Positions 46,057 to 54,500 of a stretch of DNA of 64,000 nt are shown here, piece by piece. The stretch is from SABI01 sp963676605 (GTDB lineage Bacteria > Spirochaetota > Spirochaetia > Sphaerochaetales > Sphaerochaetaceae): contig CAXXSP010000034.1 in assembly GCA_963676605.2 (NCBI GenBank), positions 1 to 64,000 on the forward strand. Reading direction: 5' to 3'. The stretch's first letter is position 1. The number at the start of each line of letters is the position of its first letter. The notes beneath the pieces are model-generated. The model was given only the letters and a program-made list of their open reading frames with translations. It searched no databases and had not been told where the DNA came from. The position numbers were made by a program, and so were the translations under genes.

Positions 46057-47671
46057 TAGAGTCTCCTGAATAGTCGTTATCTATATACATTATAAGTAAT
46101 AAATGCTATAATCTGAGGGTGTAGATGCATGAGAAACGGCATGTTTCGTCATGAAATCCTTGCACCTGGAGAGAGCGTTGTACCGAAAGAAAGAACAAAC
46201 CGGCCAGATGGAGTTCATCAACTTCCATATGAAGTTCGGTGGTGAACTGAATCCCCGAAATCGCTGGGTTCAACTCGCACAGCTCATCCCTTGGGATGAA
46301 TATGAAGAAGAGTATGCTTCTAAATTCCCCTCAAGAAGGGGGAATGAAGCAAAGCCATTCCGTATGGCTCTCGGTGCTCTTCTGATCAAAGAAATGAAGA
46401 ATCTTCCTGATGAAGAACTGGTGGAAGACATCAAGGAGAATCCCTACTACCAGTATCTGCTGGGACTCGAAAGTTTTCAGGACACGGCCCCGTTTGAAGC
46501 ATCATCACTTGTGCATTTCAGGAAACGAATCACACCTGAGATGCTCAAAGAGATCAATGAGAAGATTGTGAAACGACAGCTCGAAAAGGAAGCTGAAGAT
46601 TGTGATGATGACAGTTCTGATTCCGGTTCCTCCGGTGGAAACAATCATAAGGGACAGCTTCTGGTAGATGCGACCTGTACACCGGCTGACATCAGATTCC
46701 CTACAGATCTGAGTCTGCTCAATGAAGCGAGAGAGAAGACTGAAGAGATTATCGATTATCTTCATCTTCCCTATGTCGGGATAGAGGAGAAGCCGAGAAC
46801 CTACAGGGAGAAAGCGAGAAAGGCTTTTCTGTCTGTCTCCCGTAATCGTCGTCCCCGTGTGAATCTTATCAGGAAGGGGATACGCAAGCAGCTTCAGTAT
46901 CTGAGACGTAATCTTGCATATATTGAAGCTATGGGAGAGAGGGACGGAAGTTTCTCCCTCACAGGGAGAATGTATCGAAATCTACTGGTTGTGAATGAAG
47001 TGTATCGGCAGCAAGATCTGATGTATCGTGAGAACATCAGATCTGTTCCCTCACGGATAGTAAGCATTTCACAGCCTCATGTGAGACCGATCGTGAGAGG
47101 GAAGATCAATACTCCAGTGGAATTCGGAGCAAAGGTATCAGTGTCCAGGATTGAAGGATATGCATTTCTTGAGACTCTTGGATGGGAACCGTATAACGAA
47201 AGCACGAAACTAAAAGAGCATGTTGAGGATTACCGCAGACGATTCGGGTATTACCCGCAGTCGATACTGGCAGATAAGATCTACAGGACGAGAGAAAATC
47301 TCAGGTACTGCAAAGACCTTGGTATTCGTCTTGCCGGTCCTCCGTTGGGTAGACCTCCGAAGGATCAGGAGGTGTATCGGGCAATGTTAAAAGAGTCCCG
47401 ACGTGATGAGATTGACCGGATTCCCATTGAGGGCGTATTCGGAGTAGCGAAGCGAAAGTACACCCTGGATCGAGTAAGAACGAAGCTGGCTGAGACGAGT
47501 GAGACAACCATCGCTCTGGTGATCCTGGGATTGAACCTGAAGAAGATCCTGAGAGATCTTTTTGCTTTTCTCAGATGGCTGTTTGGGACATACCGGTTTC
47601 GCCTGATTTTGGGGTAAAACTGGGCGAAACTAAAGAGCCTTGCTGAAAAGCAATATATTCAGGAGACTCTA
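46057..47671 (+). mobile_element. IS5-like insertion sequence, 1615 bp, apparently complete
   Basis: Perfect 16-base terminal inverted repeats, TAGAGTCTCCTGAATA (46057-46072) and its complement (47656-47671), bound a single transposase gene. A 3-base CTA duplication flanks them, as in some IS5-group elements. It is inserted between the efflux operon and the ssb leader. Confidence 0.85.
46151..47617 (+). CDS. IS5-family DDE transposase with DUF772 domain
   Basis: 488 residues. The N-terminal DUF772 part (NPRNRWVQLAQLIPWDEYEEEY) precedes a DDE domain with LLVDATCTPADIRFP (Asp), ILADKIYRTREN (Asp) and IPIEGVFGVAKRKY (Glu). An acidic linker (DCDDDSSDSGSSGG) interrupts it. The frame is intact, so the element may be active. 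It fits between the inverted repeats with a short promoter region. Confidence 0.92.
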   Translation: MKSLHLERALYRKKEQTGQMEFINFHMKFGGELNPRNRWVQLAQLIPWDEYEEEYASKFPSRRGNEAKPFRMALGALLIKEMKNLPDEELVEDIKENPYYQYLLGLESFQDTAPFEASSLVHFRKRITPEMLKEINEKIVKRQLEKEAEDCDDDSSDSGSSGGNNHKGQLLVDATCTPADIRFPTDLSLLNEAREKTEEIIDYLHLPYVGIEEKPRTYREKARKAFLSVSRNRRPRVNLIRKGIRKQLQYLRRNLAYIEAMGERDGSFSLTGRMYRNLLVVNEVYRQQDLMYRENIRSVPSRIVSISQPHVRPIVRGKINTPVEFGAKVSVSRIEGYAFLETLGWEPYNESTKLKEHVEDYRRRFGYYPQSILADKIYRTRENLRYCKDLGIRLAGPPLGRPPKDQEVYRAMLKESRRDEIDRIPIEGVFGVAKRKYTLDRVRTKLAETSETTIALVILGLNLKKILRDLFAFLRWLFGTYRFRLILG

Positions 47672-47674
47672 CTA
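47672..47674. repeat. Target-site duplication CTA, right
   Basis: CTA lies immediately right of the right terminal repeat, matching the left copy. Confidence 0.65.
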
Positions 47675-47785
47675 TAGGAACCAGGTACAGAATCCACATT
47701 GGAGGCGGAAATCGTAAGAATAGAAGCGCTTGAGACAGGTTTGTGGAAAACAGGTACCGGGTAGAGAATCCATGAATATAGTAGC

Positions 47786-47953
47786 TCATCTGAAAGTAGG
47801 GCGACATGTAGCCTTACTTTCAGATGATCAGACGGATCAGAATATCATTATGCCTGTTGTTCATTTCAGGATCGAAGCAGATTTCAACACGATCCCGTAC
47901 TTCATGTATAGGAGGATATCAGAGATGAATAATCTGAATTCGATTCTGGTCGA
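47786..47953 (+). repeat. ssb leader and first codons (copy 9, the functional ssb)
   Basis: The module starts with a near-perfect 16-base-arm hairpin (CATCTGAAAGTAGGGC, its complement ending at 47825, 8-base loop). It then runs through CATTTCAGGATCGAAGCAG to the core GTACTTCATGTATAGGAGGA and the ATG at 47925. This is the only copy followed by a complete ssb gene. Upstream homology to copies 3 and 4 reaches to the ATRTTCAT start region of the DUF4143 gene. Confidence 0.9.
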
Positions 47954-48260
47954 GGGGAACCTTACGCATGACCCTGACATGAAAGTGACTCAGACAGGAG
48001 CCAGTGTCTGTAACTTCTCGGTAGCTACCAACAGATATTACAGGAACAAGGAAAAAGAGGTAATTCAGGAGACACTCTTCCTTTCCGTTGAATCATGGGG
48101 TAATCTCGCAGAGACCTGCGGTGTCTATCTTGCCAAAGGGAAGAAGGTGCGAGTTGTCGGTCGCCTGAAGCAGAGCAGGTGGAAGAATGAAGAAGGGGAG
48201 GAGAAGGAGAAGTATATTGTCGTTGCTGAGCATGTCGATTTCTCAGCTTCGAAGGAATGA
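47925..48260 (+). CDS. ssb: Single-stranded DNA-binding protein, short form
   Basis: 111 residues with one OB fold: NLNSILVEGNLTHDPDM, ASVCNFSVATNRYY, FLSVESWGNLAETCGVYLAKGKKVRVVGRLKQSRW. The acidic C-terminal tip (DDDIPF-type) and the linker of canonical SSBs are missing; it ends FSASKE. It may be a secondary or specialised SSB. GGAGG is at 47911-47915. Its 5' end is the sequence copied eight times in the preceding 30 kb. Confidence 0.9.
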   Translation: MNNLNSILVEGNLTHDPDMKVTQTGASVCNFSVATNRYYRNKEKEVIQETLFLSVESWGNLAETCGVYLAKGKKVRVVGRLKQSRWKNEEGEEKEKYIVVAEHVDFSASKE

Positions 48261-48279
48261 TTCTGCTATTCCTCACTGT

Positions 48280-48306
48280 GCCGGCATCCGTTTACCGGCT
48301 GCCGGT
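48280..48306. terminator. Hairpin between the convergent ssb and tag genes
   Basis: CCGGCA (48281-48286) and TGCCGG (48300-48305) form a GC-rich stem with a 13-base loop between two convergent stops. The T tract is weak, so it may be bidirectional or merely structural. Confidence 0.5.
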
Positions 48307-48311
48307 GTTCT

Positions 48312-48881
48312 TCATAATTCTTTCACTTCGTGGTACCTGAAGCAGTCTGTGGTGTGGTCATTGATAAGACCTGCCGCCTGCAGGTGGGAGTATAACGTGA
48401 TCGATCCGATATATGAGAAGCCCCGTTTCTTGAGATCCTTGCTGATGGTATCGGAAAGTTCGTTTCGAGCTATGACGAGAGAGCCGTCTGCGTGGCCGGG
48501 ATATTCCATCACCTTATTGCCTGTAAAGGCCCAGAGGTAGGATGAAAAGGAACCGAACTCCTGCTGTATGGCAAGGAATACCTTCGCATTGCCGATAACC
48601 GCACGGATCTTCCTTTCTGACCGGATCATGCCATCGATGTGCATGATTCTCTCGATATCCTCTTCCGTGTATCTCGCGATTCTCTCTGGATCGAAGCCCT
48701 CGAAGGCTTCGCGGAAGATTTCACGTTTCTTCATAACGGTCATCCAGCTCAGGCCGCACTGCATCACTTCCATGCTGATGAACTCGAACTGTTTCACCTC
48801 ATCGTGAAGGGGAACACCCCACTCAGTATCATGGTAGGCGACCATGAGCGGGTCATCTCCTACCCAGCTGCATCTGTTCAT
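48312..48881 (-). CDS. tag: DNA-3-methyladenine glycosylase I
   Basis: Excises 3-methyladenine from alkylated DNA. The N-terminus CSWVGDDPLMVAYHDTEWG holds the Cys and His zinc ligands and the conserved tryptophan; ISMEVMQCGLSWMTVMKKRE and C-terminal HTTDCFR complete the Tag pattern. ATG 48881 has AAGGAG six bases upstream. It is convergent with ssb and divergent from the membrane-complex operon. It is outside the accessory array. Confidence 0.95.
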   Translation of the reverse strand: MNRCSWVGDDPLMVAYHDTEWGVPLHDEVKQFEFISMEVMQCGLSWMTVMKKREIFREAFEGFDPERIARYTEEDIERIMHIDGMIRSERKIRAVIGNAKVFLAIQQEFGSFSSYLWAFTGNKVMEYPGHADGSLVIARNELSDTISKDLKKRGFSYIGSITLYSHLQAAGLINDHTTDCFRYHEVKEL

Positions 48882-48983
48882 TGTCAGCTCCTTTCTTTTA
48901 AGTTCCTGTTCCATGATTCTAGCATGAATCTGATACTTCCCGTTCCTCTTTTATTCGGCACTTCAGCTATCGATAAAAATTTG

Positions 48984-49022
48984 TTGACAGGTACAGTTTA
49001 ACGTTTTAACATGTACTAAACT
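48984..49022 (+). promoter_or_regulatory. Promoter of the Mrp/MBX-like operon with operator-like repeat
   Basis: TTGACA (48984-48989), 17 bases, TAACAT (49007-49012). AGTTTA (48995-49000) and TAAACT (49017-49022) flank the -10 box as an inverted repeat, and TTTAAC is tandemly repeated, suggesting a repressor site. The ArsR-type gene at the operon's end is a candidate regulator. Confidence 0.6.
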
Positions 49023-49081
49023 ATTGCATTAATAATAGCTGTGTACTGATCTGAAGAAGTCACAGGGAAGGGAGGGATGCA

Positions 49082-49576
49082 ATGAATATTCTTGTCCGTC
49101 TGAAGACGTTTCTCGTACTGTACATCGTGTGGCTTGCCCTTATGGCACCGCTCACACTGCAGGACGTGGGTGCAGGTCTCGCGATAGTACTGCTCTTGTC
49201 AGTGCTTCCGCTTCCGAACATGGCTATCTACCGGGAGATTCCTCTTCTGCCGAAGAGAATTCTGTACTTTTTTCTCTACGTCCTCGTTCTTATCAAAGAA
49301 ATCTTCAAGGCGAATATAGACGTGGCTCTCAGAGTTGTGCAGCCGGTGATTCCCCTTGAACCGGGTATTGTGAAAGTAAAAACACATCTCAAGAGCCGTC
49401 TGGGACGGCTTGTACTCGCCAATTCCATCACCCTTACTCCGGGAACCATTACCGTGGAGACGAAAGGGGAGGATTTCTATATTCACTGGATCTCCGTCGC
49501 CGCTGATGATGCAGAAGCAGCCACGAAGAAGATTGCGACTCTGTTTGAGAAATACCTGGAGGTCGTCTTTGGCTGA
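49082..49576 (+). CDS. Mrp antiporter subunit E-like (MnhE/MbxA-type)
   Basis: 164 residues with two or three N-terminal membrane segments and a cytoplasmic tail (PLEPGIVKVKTHLKSRLGRLVLANSITLTPGTITVE), the hallmark of MnhE. First gene of the operon, with GGAGGG upstream. It forms part of the membrane-embedded cation antiporter module. Confidence 0.9.
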   Translation: MNILVRLKTFLVLYIVWLALMAPLTLQDVGAGLAIVLLLSVLPLPNMAIYREIPLLPKRILYFFLYVLVLIKEIFKANIDVALRVVQPVIPLEPGIVKVKTHLKSRLGRLVLANSITLTPGTITVETKGEDFYIHWISVAADDAEAATKKIATLFEKYLEVVFG

Positions 49577-49829
49577 TATCATGTTCACAATCGCCGCGGC
49601 TGTCATGGCTGTAGCTGTCATCATCACGTTCATCCGGCTCCTGATTGGTCCTGAACTCGGCGACAGGATAGTCGCGCTTGACGCGATGACGATTATGGCT
49701 CTGTCTGCAATCGCATACCTCGCCCACGTTCTCGGAAGAGTGATCTACCTTGATGTGGCTCTTGTGTATGGCCTGATCAGCTTCCTTGGAGTGGTCGCCA
49801 TTGCCAGATATATGGAAAGGGGGCTCTGA
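49569..49829 (+). CDS. Mrp antiporter subunit F-like (MnhF)
   Basis: 86 residues from TTG 49569 and three membrane helices. The LLIGPELGDRIVALDAMTIMALSAI segment is the MnhF signature (GPxxxDRVxAxD). TTG is chosen because GGAGG at 49558-49562 is six bases away; the next ATG (49581) is 18 bases away. It overlaps the end of the MnhE gene by eight bases. Confidence 0.88.
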   Translation: MADIMFTIAAAVMAVAVIITFIRLLIGPELGDRIVALDAMTIMALSAIAYLAHVLGRVIYLDVALVYGLISFLGVVAIARYMERGL

Positions 49830-49831
49830 TT

Positions 49832-50188
49832 ATGGATATTCTCGCTCTTATCGGTGCTCTGATCTCACTGACGGGATCCCTGTTCCTCCTTCTCGCGGCT
49901 ATCGGGGTGATCCGTATGCCCGACACCTATAACAGGATGCAGACAGGAACGAAGGCGACAACGCTCGGGAGCATGCTGTTCTTCGTCGGTATCGCACTTG
50001 CACATCCTGCGTGGTGGACGAAGCTTCTGATCCTGATCGTATTTATTTTCATCACGAACCCGCTCTCTTCCCATGTACTTGCACGTGCTCTTCACTTTAC
50101 CGGAAAGAGTCCTATCCTTTCTGGGCATGAAGGATCCTCCACCCGGGACGACCTGAGAGAGGAAGAAGAAAAAGGAGGAGAGGTATGA
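49832..50188 (+). CDS. Mrp antiporter subunit G-like (MnhG)
   Basis: 118 residues, three membrane helices. IGVIRMPDTYNRMQTGTKATTLG is the MnhG signature. It overlaps the next gene by four bases. The C-terminal tail is longer than usual, charged and probably cytoplasmic. Confidence 0.9.
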   Translation: MDILALIGALISLTGSLFLLLAAIGVIRMPDTYNRMQTGTKATTLGSMLFFVGIALAHPAWWTKLLILIVFIFITNPLSSHVLARALHFTGKSPILSGHEGSSTRDDLREEEEKGGEV

Positions 50189-50481
50189 ATCTGATTCTGG
50201 TAGGTCTGTTCGGTATCCTGATGCTGGCCGGCGGCGTTGCAGCACTGCACATGAAGGATACGGTATCGGCTATTCTCGCGGCAGGCACGGTATCCCTTGT
50301 GGCCTCTCTGCTCTACCTGCTTCTCGGAGCACCGGATGTTGCCATGACTGAGGCTGCCATCGGTTCTGCTCTCACCACGGTGGTGTTCCTGTTCTCCTGG
50401 GCCCGTATCAAGGGAACCCGGTCAGAGAAGGGGAAGAGACCTGAGGTGTCTGGAGAAACTGAGAAGAGGGAGGAACTGTAG
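50185..50481 (+). CDS. MbhD/DUF4040-like membrane subunit
   Basis: 98 residues with three hydrophobic segments; LLGAPDVAMTEAAIGSALTTVVFLFSW is the DUF4040 domain that also forms part of MnhA in single-chain antiporters. It corresponds to MbhD of the archaeal membrane-bound complexes. Its tail is basic and acidic-rich. Confidence 0.87.
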   Translation: MNLILVGLFGILMLAGGVAALHMKDTVSAILAAGTVSLVASLLYLLLGAPDVAMTEAAIGSALTTVVFLFSWARIKGTRSEKGKRPEVSGETEKREEL

Positions 50482-50483
50482 CC

Positions 50484-51185
50484 ATGATGAAACGACTGCT
50501 TATAATTCTGACCCTTGCGGCAGCTGCTCTCGGGTTTTTCCCTCTTACTTCTCTGATAACAGAGAACATGGGGCTTACTCCTCTTGCGAGGCATTATGTC
50601 GAGAAGGGTGCCGATGAGCTCGGAGCCGCAAACCTTGTAACCTCCGTGGTCGTCAGCTACCGCGGACTCGATACCCTCGGGGAAGTGATGGTGCTTTTCA
50701 CCGCGACGACGGGAGTGACTGCCCTTCTTGTTGGAGAACATAAGAAGAAGGAGAGTGAAGATCTCGCCTTCGGTCGGCGGCAGGGCTCGGAGCTTCTGGC
50801 GACTGGAGCTGCATTTCTCTTCCCCATTCTTGTGCTTTTCGGTATCTACATCTTCGTGAACGGGCATCTGACACCCGGCGGAGGATTCCAGGGGGGTGTT
50901 GTACTGGCTTCTGCGTTCCTGCTGCTCCTCTTCGCGGACTGCAGAACCGAGCTGAACCATGCCCTGCTGAAAGGAGCCGAAGCCTTCTCAGGCGCAGCCT
51001 ATGTTGCCGTCGGACTGCTCGGTCTCTGGCTGGCAGGCGGTTTTCTTGATCCCCGGTTCCTCCCTTCGGGAGAGTTCGGACAGCTGATCAGCGCAGGTGC
51101 AATACCTGTGATCTATATCCTGATCGGTATCAAGGTCGGCTCTGAGCTGACCGGTATCATCGATGCAATGAGGAGGTGTTCATGA
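50484..51185 (+). CDS. MbhE plus MnhB fusion-like membrane subunit
   Basis: 233 residues. The first third (MbhE-like; LVTSVVVSYRGLDTLGEVMVLFTATTGVTALL) is followed by an MnhB domain (ILVLFGIYIFVNGHLTPGGGFQGGVVLASAFLL). In archaeal complexes these are separate E and F subunits, so a fusion is plausible. The stop overlaps the next ATG. Confidence 0.85.
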   Translation: MMKRLLIILTLAAAALGFFPLTSLITENMGLTPLARHYVEKGADELGAANLVTSVVVSYRGLDTLGEVMVLFTATTGVTALLVGEHKKKESEDLAFGRRQGSELLATGAAFLFPILVLFGIYIFVNGHLTPGGGFQGGVVLASAFLLLLFADCRTELNHALLKGAEAFSGAAYVAVGLLGLWLAGGFLDPRFLPSGEFGQLISAGAIPVIYILIGIKVGSELTGIIDAMRRCS

Positions 51186-51541
51186 TGACTCAGATTGTAC
51201 TGGCCATAGGATTTCTCCTTGTCTGTATCGGTTTCTGGGGTCTGCTCACCAGGAAGGATATCTTCCGTATCATCATCAGTTTCTCACTCCTCGATACGGG
51301 AGTGCATGTGGTGATGGTGGCTATCGGGTATGTGAAGGGAGGAACTGCTCCGATCTTCGACGAGGCTCTGGACGTGGCAGGTGCTGCCGGTAAGGTCGTA
51401 GACCCGATCCCTTCGGCACTGGTCCTTACGGCAATCGTCATCGGTCTTGCTGTCACCGCCCTGATGCTCTCCTACGCAATCCGCCTGCACGGCACAAAAG
51501 GAAGTCTTGCTGTTGAAGACTTGAAGGAGCTGAAATGGTAA
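51182..51541 (+). CDS. MnhC/NuoK-like membrane subunit
   Basis: 119 residues, three helices, with GFWGLLTRKDIFRIIISFSLLDTGVHVVMV and VDPIPSALVLTAIVIGLAVTALML, both typical of MnhC/NuoK. AGGAGG lies five bases before the ATG. It overlaps the preceding stop (ATGA) and the following gene. Confidence 0.9.
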   Translation: MMTQIVLAIGFLLVCIGFWGLLTRKDIFRIIISFSLLDTGVHVVMVAIGYVKGGTAPIFDEALDVAGAAGKVVDPIPSALVLTAIVIGLAVTALMLSYAIRLHGTKGSLAVEDLKELKW

Positions 51542-54500
51542 ATCCCCTCTATCTTATCGCATTACTTCTGGCTGCGGCATTTCTGCATCCCCTCATCACA
51601 AAGCTGAGTAGAAGTTCAGGACGTATCCTCGTGACACTCGTTCTTGCTCTCTGCGCCATTCTTCCCGTTCAGTGGCTGATCACGCTCGGAGCTTCTGAGG
51701 CGGCACACTCCTTCGTGTTCCAGACGGCAGGATTCACTTCTCCTCTGTCGATCAATTTCCAGGTGGGCTCTTCCGAAGCACTCTTTCTGATTCTTATCAA
51801 CGCGGGTGTTCTGATCAACGCCGTTTACTCGATGAGCAGAGGTGACAGGAAGTGGGAGAATTCCTCACAGGTTCTTCTCATGACTCTCCTGCTCGGCGTG
51901 AACGGTCTCATTCTGAGCCGTGACCTGTTCAATATGTTCGTTTTCATGGAAATCTCTTCGATCTCCTTGTATGCGCTTGTCGCATCCAAAAAGAGCGGCA
52001 ACTCCTTTGAAGCCGGCATCAAGATGATGATCGCAGGAGGGATCGCCTCGGCCTTCTACCTGATCGGCGTGATTTTCCTCTACCGGATCACGGGGACCCT
52101 CAATCTCGATGAGATGATTGCACGTCGTTCGATGATTACCGGTCCTGCAGGCATCACGGCCCTATTCTTCGTCACTGTCTCGCTCCTTATCGAGCTCAAG
52201 CCGTTCCCTGCGAACGGGTGGGGTGCCGATGTGTATCAGGCGGCGGATGTCGAGGTCTCCTCGCTGATCAGCGGCGCAAGCGCGACGGCTGTCTTCTTCG
52301 TCCTGTTCAAGGTGATTCCTCTGTTCAGTATGCCTGTACTCCAGGCGGTTGCCCTGAGCGGCGGGGCAACGTTCTTCGTGAGCCAGCTGGTGGCTCTCCG
52401 TCAGGATTCAGTGAGACGGATGTTCGGCTACTCCTCGATCGGTCAGATCGGACTGCTCATCTTTGTCGCTTCGCTGGGGACGCTGTACGGGGAGGTCTTG
52501 GCCTCACATCTGTTCGGCGGGATTTTCTTCCCCATTTTCCTGCTCGCAGGCAATCACCTGCTGAGCAAGGCGGGCCTCTTCTGGGTGAGTGGGATCACCT
52601 CCCAGAAATCGCTTCGACAGCAGACAAAGCACTGCGGACCTGTACAGAAGGGAGTGAAGGGAATTCTTGTCTCGGCTCTTGCTGGCTTCCCCCCGTTCCC
52701 CGCTTTCTGGGCTAAGTGGATACTGATCACCGCCCTGGTCGCGAGCGGAATCTACCTCTGGGCTTTTATTATCCTCCTCGGATCCCTGATCGAGGCCGTC
52801 TATCTGTTCAGGTGGTTCCTGGGAACTGTCAGGGATGCATCGGATAACGGACGTGTCCATGACGAGGAGATAGAAGATGACTTCAAAACGCAGAAGGTCT
52901 TCGCCTCGCTCTCTTCGCACTCCTATGCTTTCAGCAGAGCATGGAGCGCTCCTCTCCTGGTTTCTCTTGTTCTGGTCGCTGCAGCGCTCTTCCTGTCAGT
53001 CATCCTGCTTGTCCCGTCTCTCAGTTCCTCAGTTATCGAACTGTTGATACTCGCACCTGTCGCCGCTGTTCTCCTCTGGACACTCTTTGATCTCCTGAGG
53101 ATTCCCTTCAGGATCCAGCTTCTACTCGGTATTCTCGCGGCTGCTGCGTACGGGTACATCTCGTTTGAGAACCTCACGGGTATCAGACAGATATTCGCTC
53201 TGATCTTCATCGCAGGTTCTGCCGTACAGATGATCGCCCTGATGAACAGGAAAGGCAAGCACGAAGGTCTTGCAGCCCTGCTGCTTACCCTGATCTTCTC
53301 GCTCGGATCACTGATCTGGGCACGCTCATCCATGCAGTTCTTCTTCTCCTGGGAGGTTATGACGGTCTCGTCGTTCTTCCTCATCACACGGGGAAAGAGA
53401 GCCTCGGGTGCAGCCCTGAGATACCTGACCTTCTCCCTCGCGGGAGCCTTCAGTATCCTGGCAGCTCTCGCGCTTCCCCCGGCAGGTGCGGCGGCACTGC
53501 TCTTCGCCTTCGGTTTCCTTGCAAAGATGGGAGCTTTCGGACTCCATATCTGGCTGCCGGGTGCATATGCCGAGAGTGATGATGATATTACTCCCCTGTT
53601 CTCGTCAGTGCTGAGCAAGGCAGGACTGCTCATGCTTTTCCTCCTTGCAGGCTACTTCTCTACCGAGATCCTCCCGGGAACCTCACAGATCACCTTCGCC
53701 GATATCCTCGGCTGGGTCGGGGTTCTCACGGCATTCGCCGGAGCCTTCCTCGCCCTCTTCAAGGAAGATATCAAATACACACTCGCCTACTCCTCGATGG
53801 GGCAGGTGGGCTATATGATTCTCTCCTGGGCGCTGATGAGTCAGCTCGGATGGATGAACTCCCTCTACCTGGCGGTGACCCACCTCCTGTTCAAGGGGAT
53901 GCTCTTCCTCGCAATCGCAGGTGTCATCTACCGTACGAAGACACGTCTGATGTACCAGATGGGAGGCCTTATCTCGCGCATGCCGATCTCTTTCTTCACC
54001 GTCCTGATCGGTATCATCGCCCTCTCGGGCGTTCCTCCGCTCACCGGCTTCGGAACGAAGTGGATGCTCTATACCGCCCTGATAGAGAAGGGGTGGTACC
54101 TGCAGGCAGGTATCGCAATGTTCGCTTCGGGAGTCGCCTTCCTCTACCTGTTCCGTCTGATCCACTCGATCTTCCTCGGACAGCTCAAGGATGAGCACCG
54201 CGAGGTGAAAGAGGCTCCTGTGTGGTTCCTGATACCTCAGATTATCGGGATTGCGGGGATCATGCTCTTCTCGATGTATCCCTCAGTGCTTCTGAAGCCT
54301 CTTGAGGCCGCTGTAGCTCCTTTCTTCGATGCGACGATCAGCTGGGAAGGATACACGGTACTCTCCACCCTCGGGTACTGGAACGGCACCGCCGTGATGT
54401 TCGTCACGATCGGAGTGTTCCTCGCTCCTCTTATCTGGCTCCTCATCGTACAGAGGAAGAACACACAGAAGGTGGGGCAGTTCAACATCGTATATGCTGC

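Larger units (their letters stand above)
17876..47953 (+). mobile_element. Array of accessory cassettes bounded by ssb-leader direct repeats
   Basis: Nine same-orientation copies of the ssb leader plus its first codons occur at about 17.88, 19.56, 21.53, 26.01, 27.17, 28.77, 33.33, 35.57 and 47.89 kb, the last being ssb itself. The eight intervals hold toxin-antitoxin, defence, stress and efflux genes, with lengths of about 1.2-12.3 kb. No integrase, relaxase or conjugation gene was seen. Mobility is inferred from repeat structure and gene content, not from a recombinase. Confidence 0.65.

Noticed and set aside
47571..47807. Minus-strand frame across the IS end and ssb upstream region
   Set aside because: It crosses the IS boundary and the hairpin, has no RBS and runs against the ssb leader module.
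17876..47953. CRISPR or integron interpretation of the leader repeats
   Set aside because: The repeats are kilobases apart, have no uniform spacers, no Cas genes and no integron integrase or attC-like recombination structure.
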